The position numbers were made by a program, and so were the translations under genes. The notes under the pieces are model-generated. The model saw only the letters and a list, made by a program, of their open reading frames with translations, did not search any database and was not told the DNA's origin. DNA of 64,000 bases from Bombus terrestris (Eukaryota; Arthropoda; Insecta; Hymenoptera; Apidae): NCBI RefSeq assembly GCF_910591885.1, contig NC_063270.1, forward strand, positions 3,906,001 to 3,970,000, read 5' to 3'. This document shows, piece by piece, positions 38,673 through 47,346 of this stretch (position 1 is the stretch's first letter; each line of letters starts with the position of its first letter).

Positions 38673-41318
38673 TTAATCTAGAGGGTATTTTCTTTTTAGT
38701 CTGCGGATCTGGTCCGTCGTGTCCAGTAGTTGGGTGACTAGTGGGTTGTGGTGGTTGTTGACTCTTGTGTTATATCTGCTTCTGAACTTGTGTATTTTAT
38801 CTTTGACTGTAGGTATCTTGAGGTCACGGTGAATTGTTTCGTTGGTAACATACCAGGGTGCATTTAATAGGGATCTTAGCGTTTTCGATTGGAAGCGTTG
38901 GAGTATTTCAATGTTGGAATTACTTGCTGTTCCCCATAGTTGGATTCCGTAGGTCCAGACAGGTTTTATTACGGCCTTGTAGAGGGTTATTTTGTTCTGT
39001 ATGTTTAGTTTGGAGCGTCGGCCCGTGAGCCAATAGAATTTTCTTAGTTTTTCCTTTAATTGCTTTGATTTTTCTGAGATATGTTTTTTCCAAGTTAGCC
39101 TCCTGTCCAGGGTCATGCTCAGGTATTTTACGGAGTCCTTGCTTGGGATTATTGTGTTGTTAATGGTGACCTGGGGGCAGGTTTGTTTTCGGAGCGTGAA
39201 GGTTACATGGGAGGATTTTTTTTCGTTTATTTTAAAGCCCCATTTTTGGAACCACTTTTCCATGGAGTCGAGACTTCGCTGGAGAGTGGATGAGGCAATT
39301 GCCGGGTCTGCGTGGGTAGCTAATAGTGCTGTGTCGTCGGCAAATGTTGCTATTGTTACCTCGTTTGTTATAGGTAAGTCGGCAGTGTAGATGGAGAATA
39401 GTAGGGATCCGAGGACACTACCTTGGGGTATGCCGGATTCTATTGGGAATGTTGCGGAAGAGGCGCCTAGGCATTTAACTATGAATTGTCTGTTGGTTAG
39501 GTAGGATTTTAAGATGGAGTAGTATGGATGGGGTAGGATCTTTTTGATCTTGTAGAGTAGCCCTTCATGCCATACTTTGTCGAATGCCTGTTGGATGTCT
39601 AGGAATACCGCTGAACAGTATTTTTTCTTTTCAAGGGTTTGGCTGATCATGTGGGTTATGCGGTGGATTTGCTCTACTGTTGAGTGTTGTTTTCGGAAGC
39701 CGAATTGGTGGTCTGGGAGTGTTTTCAATTCTTCTAGGAGTGGAAGGAGACGATTCGTGAGCATCCTCTCGAATAGTTTAGACAGGGTAGGTAAAAGACT
39801 AATTGGGCGATAGGAGGTGGTTTCATATATTGGTTTACCGGGTTTAGGGATGAGGGTGATTAGTGAGATTTTCCAAGCCTTGGGAAAGTGTTGAAGGCGG
39901 AGGATAGCGTTAAAGATTGATGCGATGAGTGCAATCCCTTTTATGGGAAGTTCCTTGATTGCTTTATTTCCTATTAGGTCGTGACCTGCTGCTTTCTTGG
40001 GGTTTAGGCGACTGATTGCTTCTATAATCTCTGCAGAAGTGAAGGGTTCAATAGGAGGGGACATTTGGAAGGGAGTGTGCAGGTATTCGGTGACGTCTGC
40101 AGCAGCTACGGAGGAATGGGGTTTGAATACTTCAGACAAGTGTTTGGCAAATAGGTTGGCTTTTTCTATAGGGCTACGCGCTCATCCGCCTTGCGGGCGG
40201 CGGATTGGAGGTATTATTTGCGGAGGGCGCGTGAGTTTCCTGGAGGCCTTCCATAGTGAGTAGTTGGAGTCGGCTGTGGGGGACAAGTTGGCGAGATATT
40301 TGTGAAAACAGTCATTATTGTAGTTTTTTATGGTTTTGGATAGTTTTCTAGTTGCGTTGTTTAATTTGCGTTTGTCCTCCGGTGTTCTATGGGTCTGCCA
40401 TACTCTTCTTAGTCTACGTTTTTCTGCTATTTTTTTTAATATGTACTGGGGATATTCGTGTTTGCTGATGGACGTTTTTGCCGGTGTGGAGAAGCGGATA
40501 GCGTTTATTATGCTCGTGTTTAGGTATTCCGTGGCTGCTTCGATTTCTTCATTGGTTTTTAGTGAAGTTGAGGCTGAAGTTGTGTGTGTGAAGATTTCTC
40601 TAAAGAGCTGCCAGTTGGTGTGTTGGTTATGAATGGAGCCATTAGGTGTATTCTCGATGATAGTTGAACTGACTGTTACTATCACGGGGGAATGGTCAGA
40701 GGAGAGATTAGCCGAGGAATTGATTTGGACGTGTCTTGACGAGATATTTTTAGTTATGAGGAAATCAAGGAGATCGGATATTTTGTTTGTGTCGGTGGGC
40801 CAGTGTGTGGGTTCGTATGTGGTAAGGTAGTTGAGGTTGTTGGTTATTATGCTGTTGAGGAGGTTTTTGCCTTTTACTGTAACCAGTCTGCTGCCCCATT
40901 GGGTGTGTTTGGCGTTGTAGTCTCCTCCAGCTATGAATCTATTGCCCAGGGTGTTCAGGAATCTGTCAAAGTCTTCTTTGGCGATGGAGTGTCTGGGAGG
41001 GCAGTATACAGCTGAAGTGGTGATCGTACGATGACAGTCTTCTATTGCTACATTTGTTGCTTGGAGGTAGTCTTTCTGGAATGGTGGAAGTTCGTAGTGC
41101 TTGATGTTTGATTTGATTATGATTCCGGTGCCGCCGTGGGCCTTTCCGCTGGGGTGTTGGGTGTGGTAGAAGTTGTAGCCGTGTATTTTGAGGTAGTTTT
41201 TGTCGGTGAAGTGAGTTTCGGATATGAGCATCACATCGATTTGCTGTTGTTTTAAGAATAGTTCTAGTTCAAATTTGTGCTGAGCTAGACCGTTGGCGTT
41301 CCACAGAGCTATTCGCAT
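38673..41318 (-). pseudogene. Element A ORF2: endonuclease/reverse transcriptase with one nonsense codon
   Basis: ORF2 of a Jockey-clade LINE cuts target DNA and primes reverse transcription there. It starts MRIALWNANGLA at 41318, the ATG lying five bases after the ORF1 stop in a TAATG context. An AP-type endonuclease occupies about residues 1-230, with SETHFTD near 35, GGDYNAKHT near 133 and SSDHSP near 209. The reverse transcriptase covers about 480-750, with FLDIQQAFDKVWH, GIPQGSVLG and the catalytic FADD in TIATFADDTALL. A TGA at 40184-40182 replaces the Trp codon (TGG) present in element B, splitting an otherwise open 881-codon frame at codon 379. The downstream half stays in the same frame. 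Spontaneous nonsense after insertion is the simplest reading. Confidence 0.93.
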
Positions 41319-41323
41319 TAGTT

Positions 41324-42541
41324 TTATTTTGCTTCTGTGCGTATGAATTTGTCCATGAAGAATGTGAGTAGTGACAGCAAGTTGTTAATTTGCTCAGTTT
41401 GCTTCTCGATAAGTTTTTCGAGTCTGGTGAAGTTGTCTGTGTTTTGTGGGGTGGGAATTCTATTTTCTGTGTGTACACTGTGTGTTTTCGAGTTGTTTAC
41501 GTTTCCTTGCGTTGCCTGCGCATAGGATACTGTTGGTGAGGTGAGTTTTTGGGGTTTAGGTTCTTGTATGGTTATGTCCTTGGGTCTCAGTTTTGAATAC
41601 TTTATATTATGTAGTGTTTTGTAGGCTGAGCATCCTTTGTAGTTCGCAGGATGCTCTCCTTGACAGTGGATACACTTGGCGGGGGTTTGCGGGGATTTAG
41701 TGCATTGGTCAGTGGAGTGATTACCTGCACATTTTACGCACCGGAAGTTATGATTGCAGTATTTCTGCGTGTGGCCGTACCTTTGGCACCTTTTGCATTG
41801 TATTATTTCTTTCTTTACTAGAGGTGGCTCGAACTTAACTATGGAGTTCATCAGCCGATTGATGTTGTAGATTTCTTTGTTGTTTGTTTTTTGTTTTAAG
41901 TCTATAAAAAATAAGGATAGTGGGTTTTTTGTGATTCTATGCCTAATGTTGCTGATGTTAGTTACTTCGTGGCCGTGATTTAACAGTTCGCACTTTAGTT
42001 CGTCTAGATCGACTGAGTGGTGGATGTTGCGTAGCACCACTCGAAATGGTCTTTCTTGTTTGAGTTGATATGTGTGGAATTTAGCGTTTAACGTTTTTAA
42101 TAGCTTGGTTAACTTTCTATAGGCGTCTGGGTGGGTCGGCAGTATTTTCACGTGGTTGTTGTTAATCTTTAACTTGTAGTCCTCTTTGCTGATGTCTTTT
42201 TCGATAGTCTTTATCATTGACTGTATGTCGATTACGTCGTCAATGAATATCGGTGGGGGAGGGGGAATTCTTTGAGTATGGAGATTATTTACCTTTTCGG
42301 TTGTAATCATGGAGTCTTCCGTGGACTCCAGTATTGAGAATCTATTGAAGGTAGTCACCTGGCTGGCTGGTGGTTTAGTTTGACTCTTGTTTACATTTGT
42401 CTTGGTTGGTTCGAGCTTTCGTTTTTTCGTGTGATGGTCGTTTACCAGGATAGATGTGTTGCCCCCTTGCCACGGGGGAGGAAAAATGGCGGTGTTATAA
42501 TTTAGCTCCGGAGAGCCTGTTGAGAATGATAGAGCCAGCAT
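41324..42541 (-). CDS. Element A ORF1: Gag-like nucleic-acid-binding protein
   Basis: A 405-residue frame starting MLALSFSTGS. The N-terminus is low complexity, with a proline cluster PPPPPIF near residues 93-99 and a basic KKRK stretch near 38. A conserved central PRE_C2HC-type segment (FRVVLRNIHHS through LSLFFIDLKQK) follows. Three zinc knuckles then lie at about residues 250-310 (CKRCQRYGHTQKYC, CVKCAGNHSTDQC and CIHCQGEHPANYKGC). Such proteins package the retrotransposon RNA. The stop TAA (41324-41326) lies five bases before the ORF2 ATG, suggesting termination-reinitiation. The frame is intact. It is clearly more diverged from its counterpart in element B than ORF2 is. Confidence 0.93.
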   Translation of the reverse strand: MLALSFSTGSPELNYNTAIFPPPWQGGNTSILVNDHHTKKRKLEPTKTNVNKSQTKPPASQVTTFNRFSILESTEDSMITTEKVNNLHTQRIPPPPPIFIDDVIDIQSMIKTIEKDISKEDYKLKINNNHVKILPTHPDAYRKLTKLLKTLNAKFHTYQLKQERPFRVVLRNIHHSVDLDELKCELLNHGHEVTNISNIRHRITKNPLSLFFIDLKQKTNNKEIYNINRLMNSIVKFEPPLVKKEIIQCKRCQRYGHTQKYCNHNFRCVKCAGNHSTDQCTKSPQTPAKCIHCQGEHPANYKGCSAYKTLHNIKYSKLRPKDITIQEPKPQKLTSPTVSYAQATQGNVNNSKTHSVHTENRIPTPQNTDNFTRLEKLIEKQTEQINNLLSLLTFFMDKFIRTEAK

Positions 42542-42781
42542 CGAGCTAGTTAATTCAGTGTGAAAGAACTAGTCGTGAGGCTGTTAACCCCTGGCTAGGT
42601 TAGTTGGATTCGCTTTCGACAGATGGGCGTCACATGGAGTTTTGTGAACTTCACAGGGCACTGGACACACGTCTGCACGTCTCGGCACTCAGCAGCAACT
42701 GGATGGTCACGTGCTGTTTTGTGGACTTTGCAGGGCACTGGACACACGTCTGCACGCCTCGGCACTCACCAGCGAACTGTG
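42542..42781 (-). promoter_or_regulatory. Element A 5' UTR with two tandem monomers
   Basis: On the minus strand two adjacent units of roughly 80 bp share AGTGCCGAGNCGTGCAGACG and CCAGTGCCCTG. Element B has only one equivalent unit at 47150-47234. Tandem promoter monomers in LINE 5' UTRs carry internal Pol II promoters in other systems, and a similar role is inferred here. No promoter element was proven. Confidence 0.6.
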
Positions 42782-42869
42782 GGTATTTGACTTGTCTTGT
42801 TTGTATTATGTGCGTGCCGTTCAGTTGGATGTTTGGTGGTATCTGTTTTCGTTGTGTGAATGTAATATG

Positions 42870-42954
42870 GTTGTGTTGAGGTGGCCGTGAGTGAGTTATA
42901 GTTGTAGTAGTTGGGCCTGGTCCGCTGTAATTGTCACTGGGGGCTGTAGATGTC
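42870..42954 (-). mobile_element. Insertion X, third segment (distal part)
   Basis: This 85-bp piece is the distal part of the tRNA-like insertion described at 47280-47331. It is cut off from the rest of X by element B. It abuts element E at GTAATATG/GTTG, and GTTG recurs at the other border of X (49423-49426), a possible 4-bp target duplication. Confidence 0.45.
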
Positions 42955-43099
42955 GCTGCCGGGGTTTTTTTTTTTTTTTTTATTTATTAGAATATTTACA
43001 ATCAATTCTCGTTGAGAATTTTCAGTAACTTAATTTGGCGTGATACAATGACATGGATTATAATAGCTTTATATTGTTGATTCTAGTAGGACTAAGGAT

Positions 43100-45745
43100 T
43101 TAATCTAGTGGGTATTTTCTTTTTAGTCTGCGGATCTGGTCCGTCGTATCCAGTAGTTGGGTGACTAGTGGGTTGTGGTGGTTGTTGACTCTTGTGTTAT
43201 ATCTGCTTCTGGACTTGTGTATTTCGTCTTTGACTGTAGGTATCTTGAGGTCTCGGTGTATTGTTTCGTTGGTAACATACCAGGGTGCATTTAATAGGGA
43301 TCTTAGCGTTTTCGATTGGAAGCGTTGGAGTATTTCAATGTTGGAGTTACTTGCTGTTCCCCATAGTTGGATTCCGTAGGTCCAGACAGGTTTTATTACG
43401 GCCTTGTAGAGGGTTATTTTGTTCTGTATGTTTAGTTTGGAGCGTCGGCCCGTGAGCCAATAGAATTTTCTTAGTTTTTCCTTTAGTTGCTTTATTTTTT
43501 CCGAGATATGTTTTTTCCAGGTTAGCCTCCTGTCCAGGGTCATGCCCAGGTATCTTACGGAGTCCTTGCTTGGGATTATTGTGTTGTTAATGGTGACCTG
43601 GGGGCAGGTTTGTTTTCGGAGCGTGAAGGTTACATGGGAGGATTTTTTTTCGTTTATTTTAAAGCCCCATTTTTGGAACCACTTTTCCATGGAGTCGAGA
43701 CTTCGCTGGAGAGTGGATGAGGCAATTGCCGGGTCTGCGTGGGTAGCTAATAGTGCTGTGTCGTCGGCAAATGTTGCTATTGTTACCTCGTTTGATATGG
43801 GTAAGTCGGCAGTGTAGATGGAGAATAGTAGGGGTCCGAGGACACTACCTTGCGGTATGCCGGATTCTATTGGGAATGTTGCGGAAGTGGCGCCTAGACA
43901 TTTGACTATGAATTGTCTGTTGGTTAGGTAGGATTTTAAGATGGAGTAGTATGGGTGGGGTAGGATTTTTTTAAGCTTGTAGAGTAGCCCTTCATGCCAT
44001 ACTTTATCGAATGCCTGTTGGATGTCTAGGAATACGGCTGAGCAGTATTTTTCCTTTTCAAGGGTTTGGCTGATCATGTGGGTTATGCGGTGGATTTGCT
44101 CTACTGTTGAGTGTTGTTTTCGGAAGCCGAATTGGTGATCTGGGAGAGTTTTCAATTCTTCTAGGAGTGGAAGGAGACGGTTCGTGAGCATCCTCTCGAA
44201 TAGTTTAGATAGGGTAGGTAAAAGACTGATTGGGCGATAGGAGCTGGCTTCATATATTGGTTTACCGGGTTTGGGGATGAGGGTGATTAGTGAGATTTTC
44301 CACGCCTTAGGAAAGTGTTCAAGGCGGAGGATGGCGTTAAAGATTGATGCGATGAGTGCAATCCCTTTTATGGGGAGTTCCTTGATTGCTTTATTTCCTA
44401 TTAGGTCGTGACCTGCTGCTTTCTTGGGGTTTAGGCGACTGATTGCTTCTATGATCTCTGCAGAAGTGAAGGGTTGGATAGGAGGGGACATTTGGAAGGG
44501 AGTGTGCAGGTATTCGGTGACGTCCGCTGCGGCTATGGAGGAATGGGGTTGGAATACTTCAGTCAAGTGTTTGGCAAATAGGTTGGCTTTTTCTATAGGG
44601 CTACGCGCCCATCCACCCTGCGGGCGGTGGATTGGAGGTATTATTTGTGGGGGGCGCGTGAGTTTCCTGGAGGCTTTCCATAGTGAGTAGTTTGAGTCGG
44701 CTGTGGGGGACAGGCTGGCGAGATATTTGTGAAAACGGTCATTATTGTAGTTCTTTATGGTTTTGGATAGTTTTCTAGTTGCGTTGTTTAGTTTGCGTTT
44801 GTCCTCCGGTGTTCTATGGGTCTGCCATATCCTTCTTAGTCTACGTTTTTCTGCTATTTTTTTTAGTATGTACTGGGGGTATTCGTGATTGCTGATGGAC
44901 GTTTTTGCCGGTGTGGAGACGCGGATAGCGTTTATTATGCTCTCATTTAGGTATTCCGTGGCTGCTTCGATTTCGTCATTGGTTTTTAGTGAGGTTGAGG
45001 CTGAAGTTGTGTGGGTAAAGACTTCTCTAAAGAGCTGCCAGTTGGTGTGTTGGTTATGAATGGAGCCATTAGGTGTATTCTTGATGATAGTTGAACTGAC
45101 TGTTACTATCACGGGGGAATGATCAGAGGAGAGATCAGCCGAGGAATTGATTTGGACGTGTCTTGGCGAGATATTTTTAGTTATGAAGAAATCAAGGAGA
45201 TCGGGTATTTTGTTTGTGTCGGTGGGCCAGTATGTGGGTTCGTATGTGGTAAGGTAGTTGAGGTTGTTGGATATTATGCTGTTGAGGAGGTTTTTGCCTC
45301 TTACTGTAACCAGTCTGCTACCCCATTGGGTGTGTTTAGCGTTGTAGTCTCCTCCAGCTATGCATCTGTTGCCCAGGGTGTCCAGGAAGTGGTCGAAGTC
45401 TTCTTTGGCGATGGAGTGTCTGGGAGGGCAGTATACAGCTGAGGTGGTGATTGTACCATGATAGTCTTCTATTGCTACGTTTGTTGCTTGGAGGTAGTCT
45501 TTCTGGAATGGTGGAAGTTCGTAGTGTTTGATATTTGCTTTGATTATGATTCCGGTGCCGCCGTGGGCCTTTCCGCTGGGGTGTTGGGTATGGTAGAACT
45601 TGTATCCGTTTATGTTCAGGTAGTTTTTGTCGGTGAAGTTGGTTTCAGATATGAGCATTATGTCGATTAGCTGGTGTTTTAGGAAGAGTTCTAGCTCAAG
45701 TTTGCGTTGCACTAGACCATTGGCATTCCAGAGAGCTATGCGTCT
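43100..45745 (-). CDS. Element B ORF2: endonuclease/reverse transcriptase, start codon lost
   Basis: An 881-codon open frame with the same layout as element A ORF2: AP endonuclease (SETNFTD, GGDYNAKHT, SSDHSP), a linker, reverse transcriptase (FLDIQQAFDKVWH, GIPQGSVLGPLLFSIYTADLP, ATFADDTALL) and a C-terminal thumb region with YLGMTLDRRLTWKKH. There is no nonsense codon. Aligned to A, the ATG position reads AGA (45745-45743), so the frame begins RRIALWNANG directly after the ORF1 stop with no ATG. A GTG occurs 11 codons in, and the next in-frame ATG lies inside the endonuclease. Either B has a start-codon mutation or ORF2 is translated without an AUG. Confidence 0.93.
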   Translation of the reverse strand, partial: RRIALWNANGLVQRKLELELFLKHQLIDIMLISETNFTDKNYLNINGYKFYHTQHPSGKAHGGTGIIIKANIKHYELPPFQKDYLQATNVAIEDYHGTITTSAVYCPPRHSIAKEDFDHFLDTLGNRCIAGGDYNAKHTQWGSRLVTVRGKNLLNSIISNNLNYLTTYEPTYWPTDTNKIPDLLDFFITKNISPRHVQINSSADLSSDHSPVIVTVSSTIIKNTPNGSIHNQHTNWQLFREVFTHTTSASTSLKTNDEIEAATEYLNESIINAIRVSTPAKTSISNHEYPQYILKKIAEKRRLRRIWQTHRTPEDKRKLNNATRKLSKTIKNYNNDRFHKYLASLSPTADSNYSLWKASRKLTRPPQIIPPIHRPQGGWARSPIEKANLFAKHLTEVFQPHSSIAAADVTEYLHTPFQMSPPIQPFTSAEIIEAISRLNPKKAAGHDLIGNKAIKELPIKGIALIASIFNAILRLEHFPKAWKISLITLIPKPGKPIYEASSYRPISLLPTLSKLFERMLTNRLLPLLEELKTLPDHQFGFRKQHSTVEQIHRITHMISQTLEKEKYCSAVFLDIQQAFDKVWHEGLLYKLKKILPHPYYSILKSYLTNRQFIVKCLGATSATFPIESGIPQGSVLGPLLFSIYTADLPISNEVTIATFADDTALLATHADPAIASSTLQRSLDSMEKWFQKWGFKINEKKSSHVTFTLRKQTCPQVTINNTIIPSKDSVRYLGMTLDRRLTWKKHISEKIKQLKEKLRKFYWLTGRRSKLNIQNKITLYKAVIKPVWTYGIQLWGTASNSNIEILQRFQSKTLRSLLNAPWYVTNETIHRDLKIPTVKDEIHKSRSRYNTRVNNHHNPLVTQLLDTTDQIRRLKRKYPLD

Positions 45746-45750
45746 TGGTT

Positions 45751-47010
45751 TTATTTTGTGTCTGGGCGTATTAATTTGTCCATGATGAATGTTAATAGCG
45801 ATAGCAAATTGTTTATTTGCTCTGATTGTTTCTCTATTAGCTTTTCTAGTCTAGAGACGTTGTCTGTGTTAGGTGAGGTGGGGGCACTATTTTGGGGAGG
45901 ATCCCTGTGGCTATTTGGTGTATTTTGAGTGCCTTGTACCGCTTGGGCATAGGAGTTTGAGGGAGTGGTGAGTTTGATAGGGCTGGGTGTTTGATTGATT
46001 GGGGGGATTGGGATAACTGTGGATTTCGGCGAGCTGGGTGTTTGGTGATTTTCCTCTTTTGTTCTAAGTTTGGGGTATTTGCTTGAGTACAGACTTTTGT
46101 AGGCTGAGCAGCCTTTGTAGTTGGCAGGATGGTCACCTTGACAGTGGATGCACTTCGCTGGGGTTTCCGGTGATTTCCTGCACTGGTCGGTGGGGTGTGT
46201 ACCTGCACATTTGACGCAGCGGAAGGTGTGGTTGCAGTATTTCTGCGTGTGCCCATATCTTTGGCACCTTTTGCATTGGACTATCTCCTTTTTGGTTTGC
46301 GGTGGTTCGAATTTAACGATGGCGTTCATTAGACGACTGATATTGTAGATTTCCTTGTTGTTTGGTTTCTGTTTTAAGTCGATGAAAAATAGGGATAGCG
46401 GGTCTTTTGTGACTCTATGCCTTATGTTGCTGACATTTGTGACTTCGTGGCCGAGTTTCGATAGTTCTATTTTTAGTTCGTCGATGTCTGCGGAGTGGTG
46501 GATGTTTCGTAGCACCACCCGAAAAGGTCTTTCTTCCTTGAGTTGGTAGGTGTGGAAGTTGGCGTTCAGGGCCCTGAGTGTCTTGGTGAGCTTCCTGTAA
46601 GCTTCTGGGTTCGTCGGCAGGATTTTTACTTGATTGTTGGTTATTTTCAGGTTATAGTCCTCCTTGGAGATATCTCTCTCTAAGGACTTGGTCATTGTCT
46701 GGATGTCTATGACATCATTAACAAATATTGGTGGTGGAGGGGGGCTTCTCTGTGCGTGATGGTTTGACGGCGGGTCTGCGATTTCCATGGCGTCGTTTGA
46801 GGATTCCAATACTGCAAACCTGTTGTGAGTGTTAATTTGTGTTGATGGCTGTTCGTTCGAGTTAGTGTTTGATGGTTCAATTTTGCGTTTTTTCGCCTTA
46901 TTGGCGTCGTTGGCACGGGGGTATCTGCTGAGCTTCTGCCACGGGGGGAGTAGCGCGGGGTAGTGGTGGGTTTGCACAGGCGAGCCTGGTCGTGATTGTT
47001 GGGCCATCAT
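45751..47010 (-). CDS. Element B ORF1: Gag-like nucleic-acid-binding protein
   Basis: A 419-residue intact frame starting MMAQQSRPGS. It has a proline run PPPPPIF near 91-97, the PRE_C2HC-type segment (FRVVLRNIHHSADID to LSLFFIDLKQK), three CCHC-type knuckles (CKRCQRYGHTQKYC, CVKCAGTHPTDQC, CIHCQGDHPANYKGC) and a Pro/Ser/Thr-rich tail. The C-terminal helix RLEKLIEKQSEQINNLLSLL is probably a coiled coil. By eye it is roughly three-quarters identical to element A ORF1, whereas the ORF2 proteins after residue 50 are nearly identical. Confidence 0.93.
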   Translation of the reverse strand: MMAQQSRPGSPVQTHHYPALLPPWQKLSRYPRANDANKAKKRKIEPSNTNSNEQPSTQINTHNRFAVLESSNDAMEIADPPSNHHAQRSPPPPPIFVNDVIDIQTMTKSLERDISKEDYNLKITNNQVKILPTNPEAYRKLTKTLRALNANFHTYQLKEERPFRVVLRNIHHSADIDELKIELSKLGHEVTNVSNIRHRVTKDPLSLFFIDLKQKPNNKEIYNISRLMNAIVKFEPPQTKKEIVQCKRCQRYGHTQKYCNHTFRCVKCAGTHPTDQCRKSPETPAKCIHCQGDHPANYKGCSAYKSLYSSKYPKLRTKEENHQTPSSPKSTVIPIPPINQTPSPIKLTTPSNSYAQAVQGTQNTPNSHRDPPQNSAPTSPNTDNVSRLEKLIEKQSEQINNLLSLLTFIMDKLIRPDTK

Positions 47011-47245
47011 CGAGCTAGCTATTTCAATATGAATAACTAGTCGTGAGGCTATGCGGCAGGGATCGGGTTGGAGTTAGTTGCGTAGGCTTTTCTTCTCTTT
47101 GGCGGATAGGAATCACTTGGGAAGATAGGAGCACGTTGTGTTCACTTTCGACGGTTGGGTAACACGTGTTGCTTTCGAACTTCACTGGGCACTAGAGACA
47201 CGTCTGCACGCTTCGGCACTCGACAGCGAACTCATGCTGCCGGGG

Positions 47246-47331
47246 TACTGCTGATTTTTCTCCGTTTTTTGGTGCGTGGGAGTAAAATCGGTCTCCGGTC
47301 GCCGGGATTCGAACCCGGGTTCCGAACGTTC
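47246..47331 (-). mobile_element. Insertion X: tRNA-like/SINE-like element, middle segment
   Basis: X interrupts element E and is itself split by elements B and C into 42870-42954, 47246-47331 and 49350-49422. Joined on the minus strand it is about 245-260 bp and contains a tRNA-like promoter pair. An A-box-like AGCGCAGTGG lies in the 49.35-kb segment, and a perfect B box GGTTCGAATCC sits inside a T-arm-like CCGGG...CCCGG stem in this segment (47305-47321). No complete cloverleaf with a paired anticodon stem can be drawn. A decayed tRNA-derived SINE fits best. Confidence 0.5.
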
Positions 47332-47346
47332 GCAACCTAAGACGTT

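Larger units (their letters stand above)
38545..42781 (-). mobile_element. Element A: full-length Jockey-clade retrotransposon
   Basis: A 4.2-kb minus-strand LINE with a 5' UTR, ORF1, ORF2, a 3' UTR and a short A-rich tail (T-run at 38545-38553). It is flanked by a perfect 12-bp target duplication GGTATTTGACTT (38533-38544 and 42782-42793). The 5' UTR holds two tandem copies of a roughly 80-bp unit. The 3' UTR is almost identical to that of element B. It landed in the RT region of element E. Only one inactivating change was seen, in ORF2. Confidence 0.93.
42966..47234 (-). mobile_element. Element B: full-length Jockey-clade retrotransposon
   Basis: A 4.27-kb minus-strand LINE of the same family as element A, with both ORFs open. 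It has a T-run (the poly(A) tail) at 42965-42980 and an 11-bp perfect target duplication GCTGCCGGGGT (42955-42965 and 47235-47245). It inserted into X, the tRNA-like insertion that already split element E. The 5' UTR has one copy of the monomer that is doubled in A. Confidence 0.93.

Noticed and set aside
38673..47010. Many plus-strand frames of 60-140 residues across the Jockey elements
   Set aside because: They are antisense shadows of ORF1 and ORF2 of elements A and B. They recur in both copies only because the copies are alike.
47280..47331. Functional tRNA gene
   Set aside because: Only A- and B-box-like motifs and a T-arm are seen. No acceptor or anticodon stem pairs, and the unit is split by element C.
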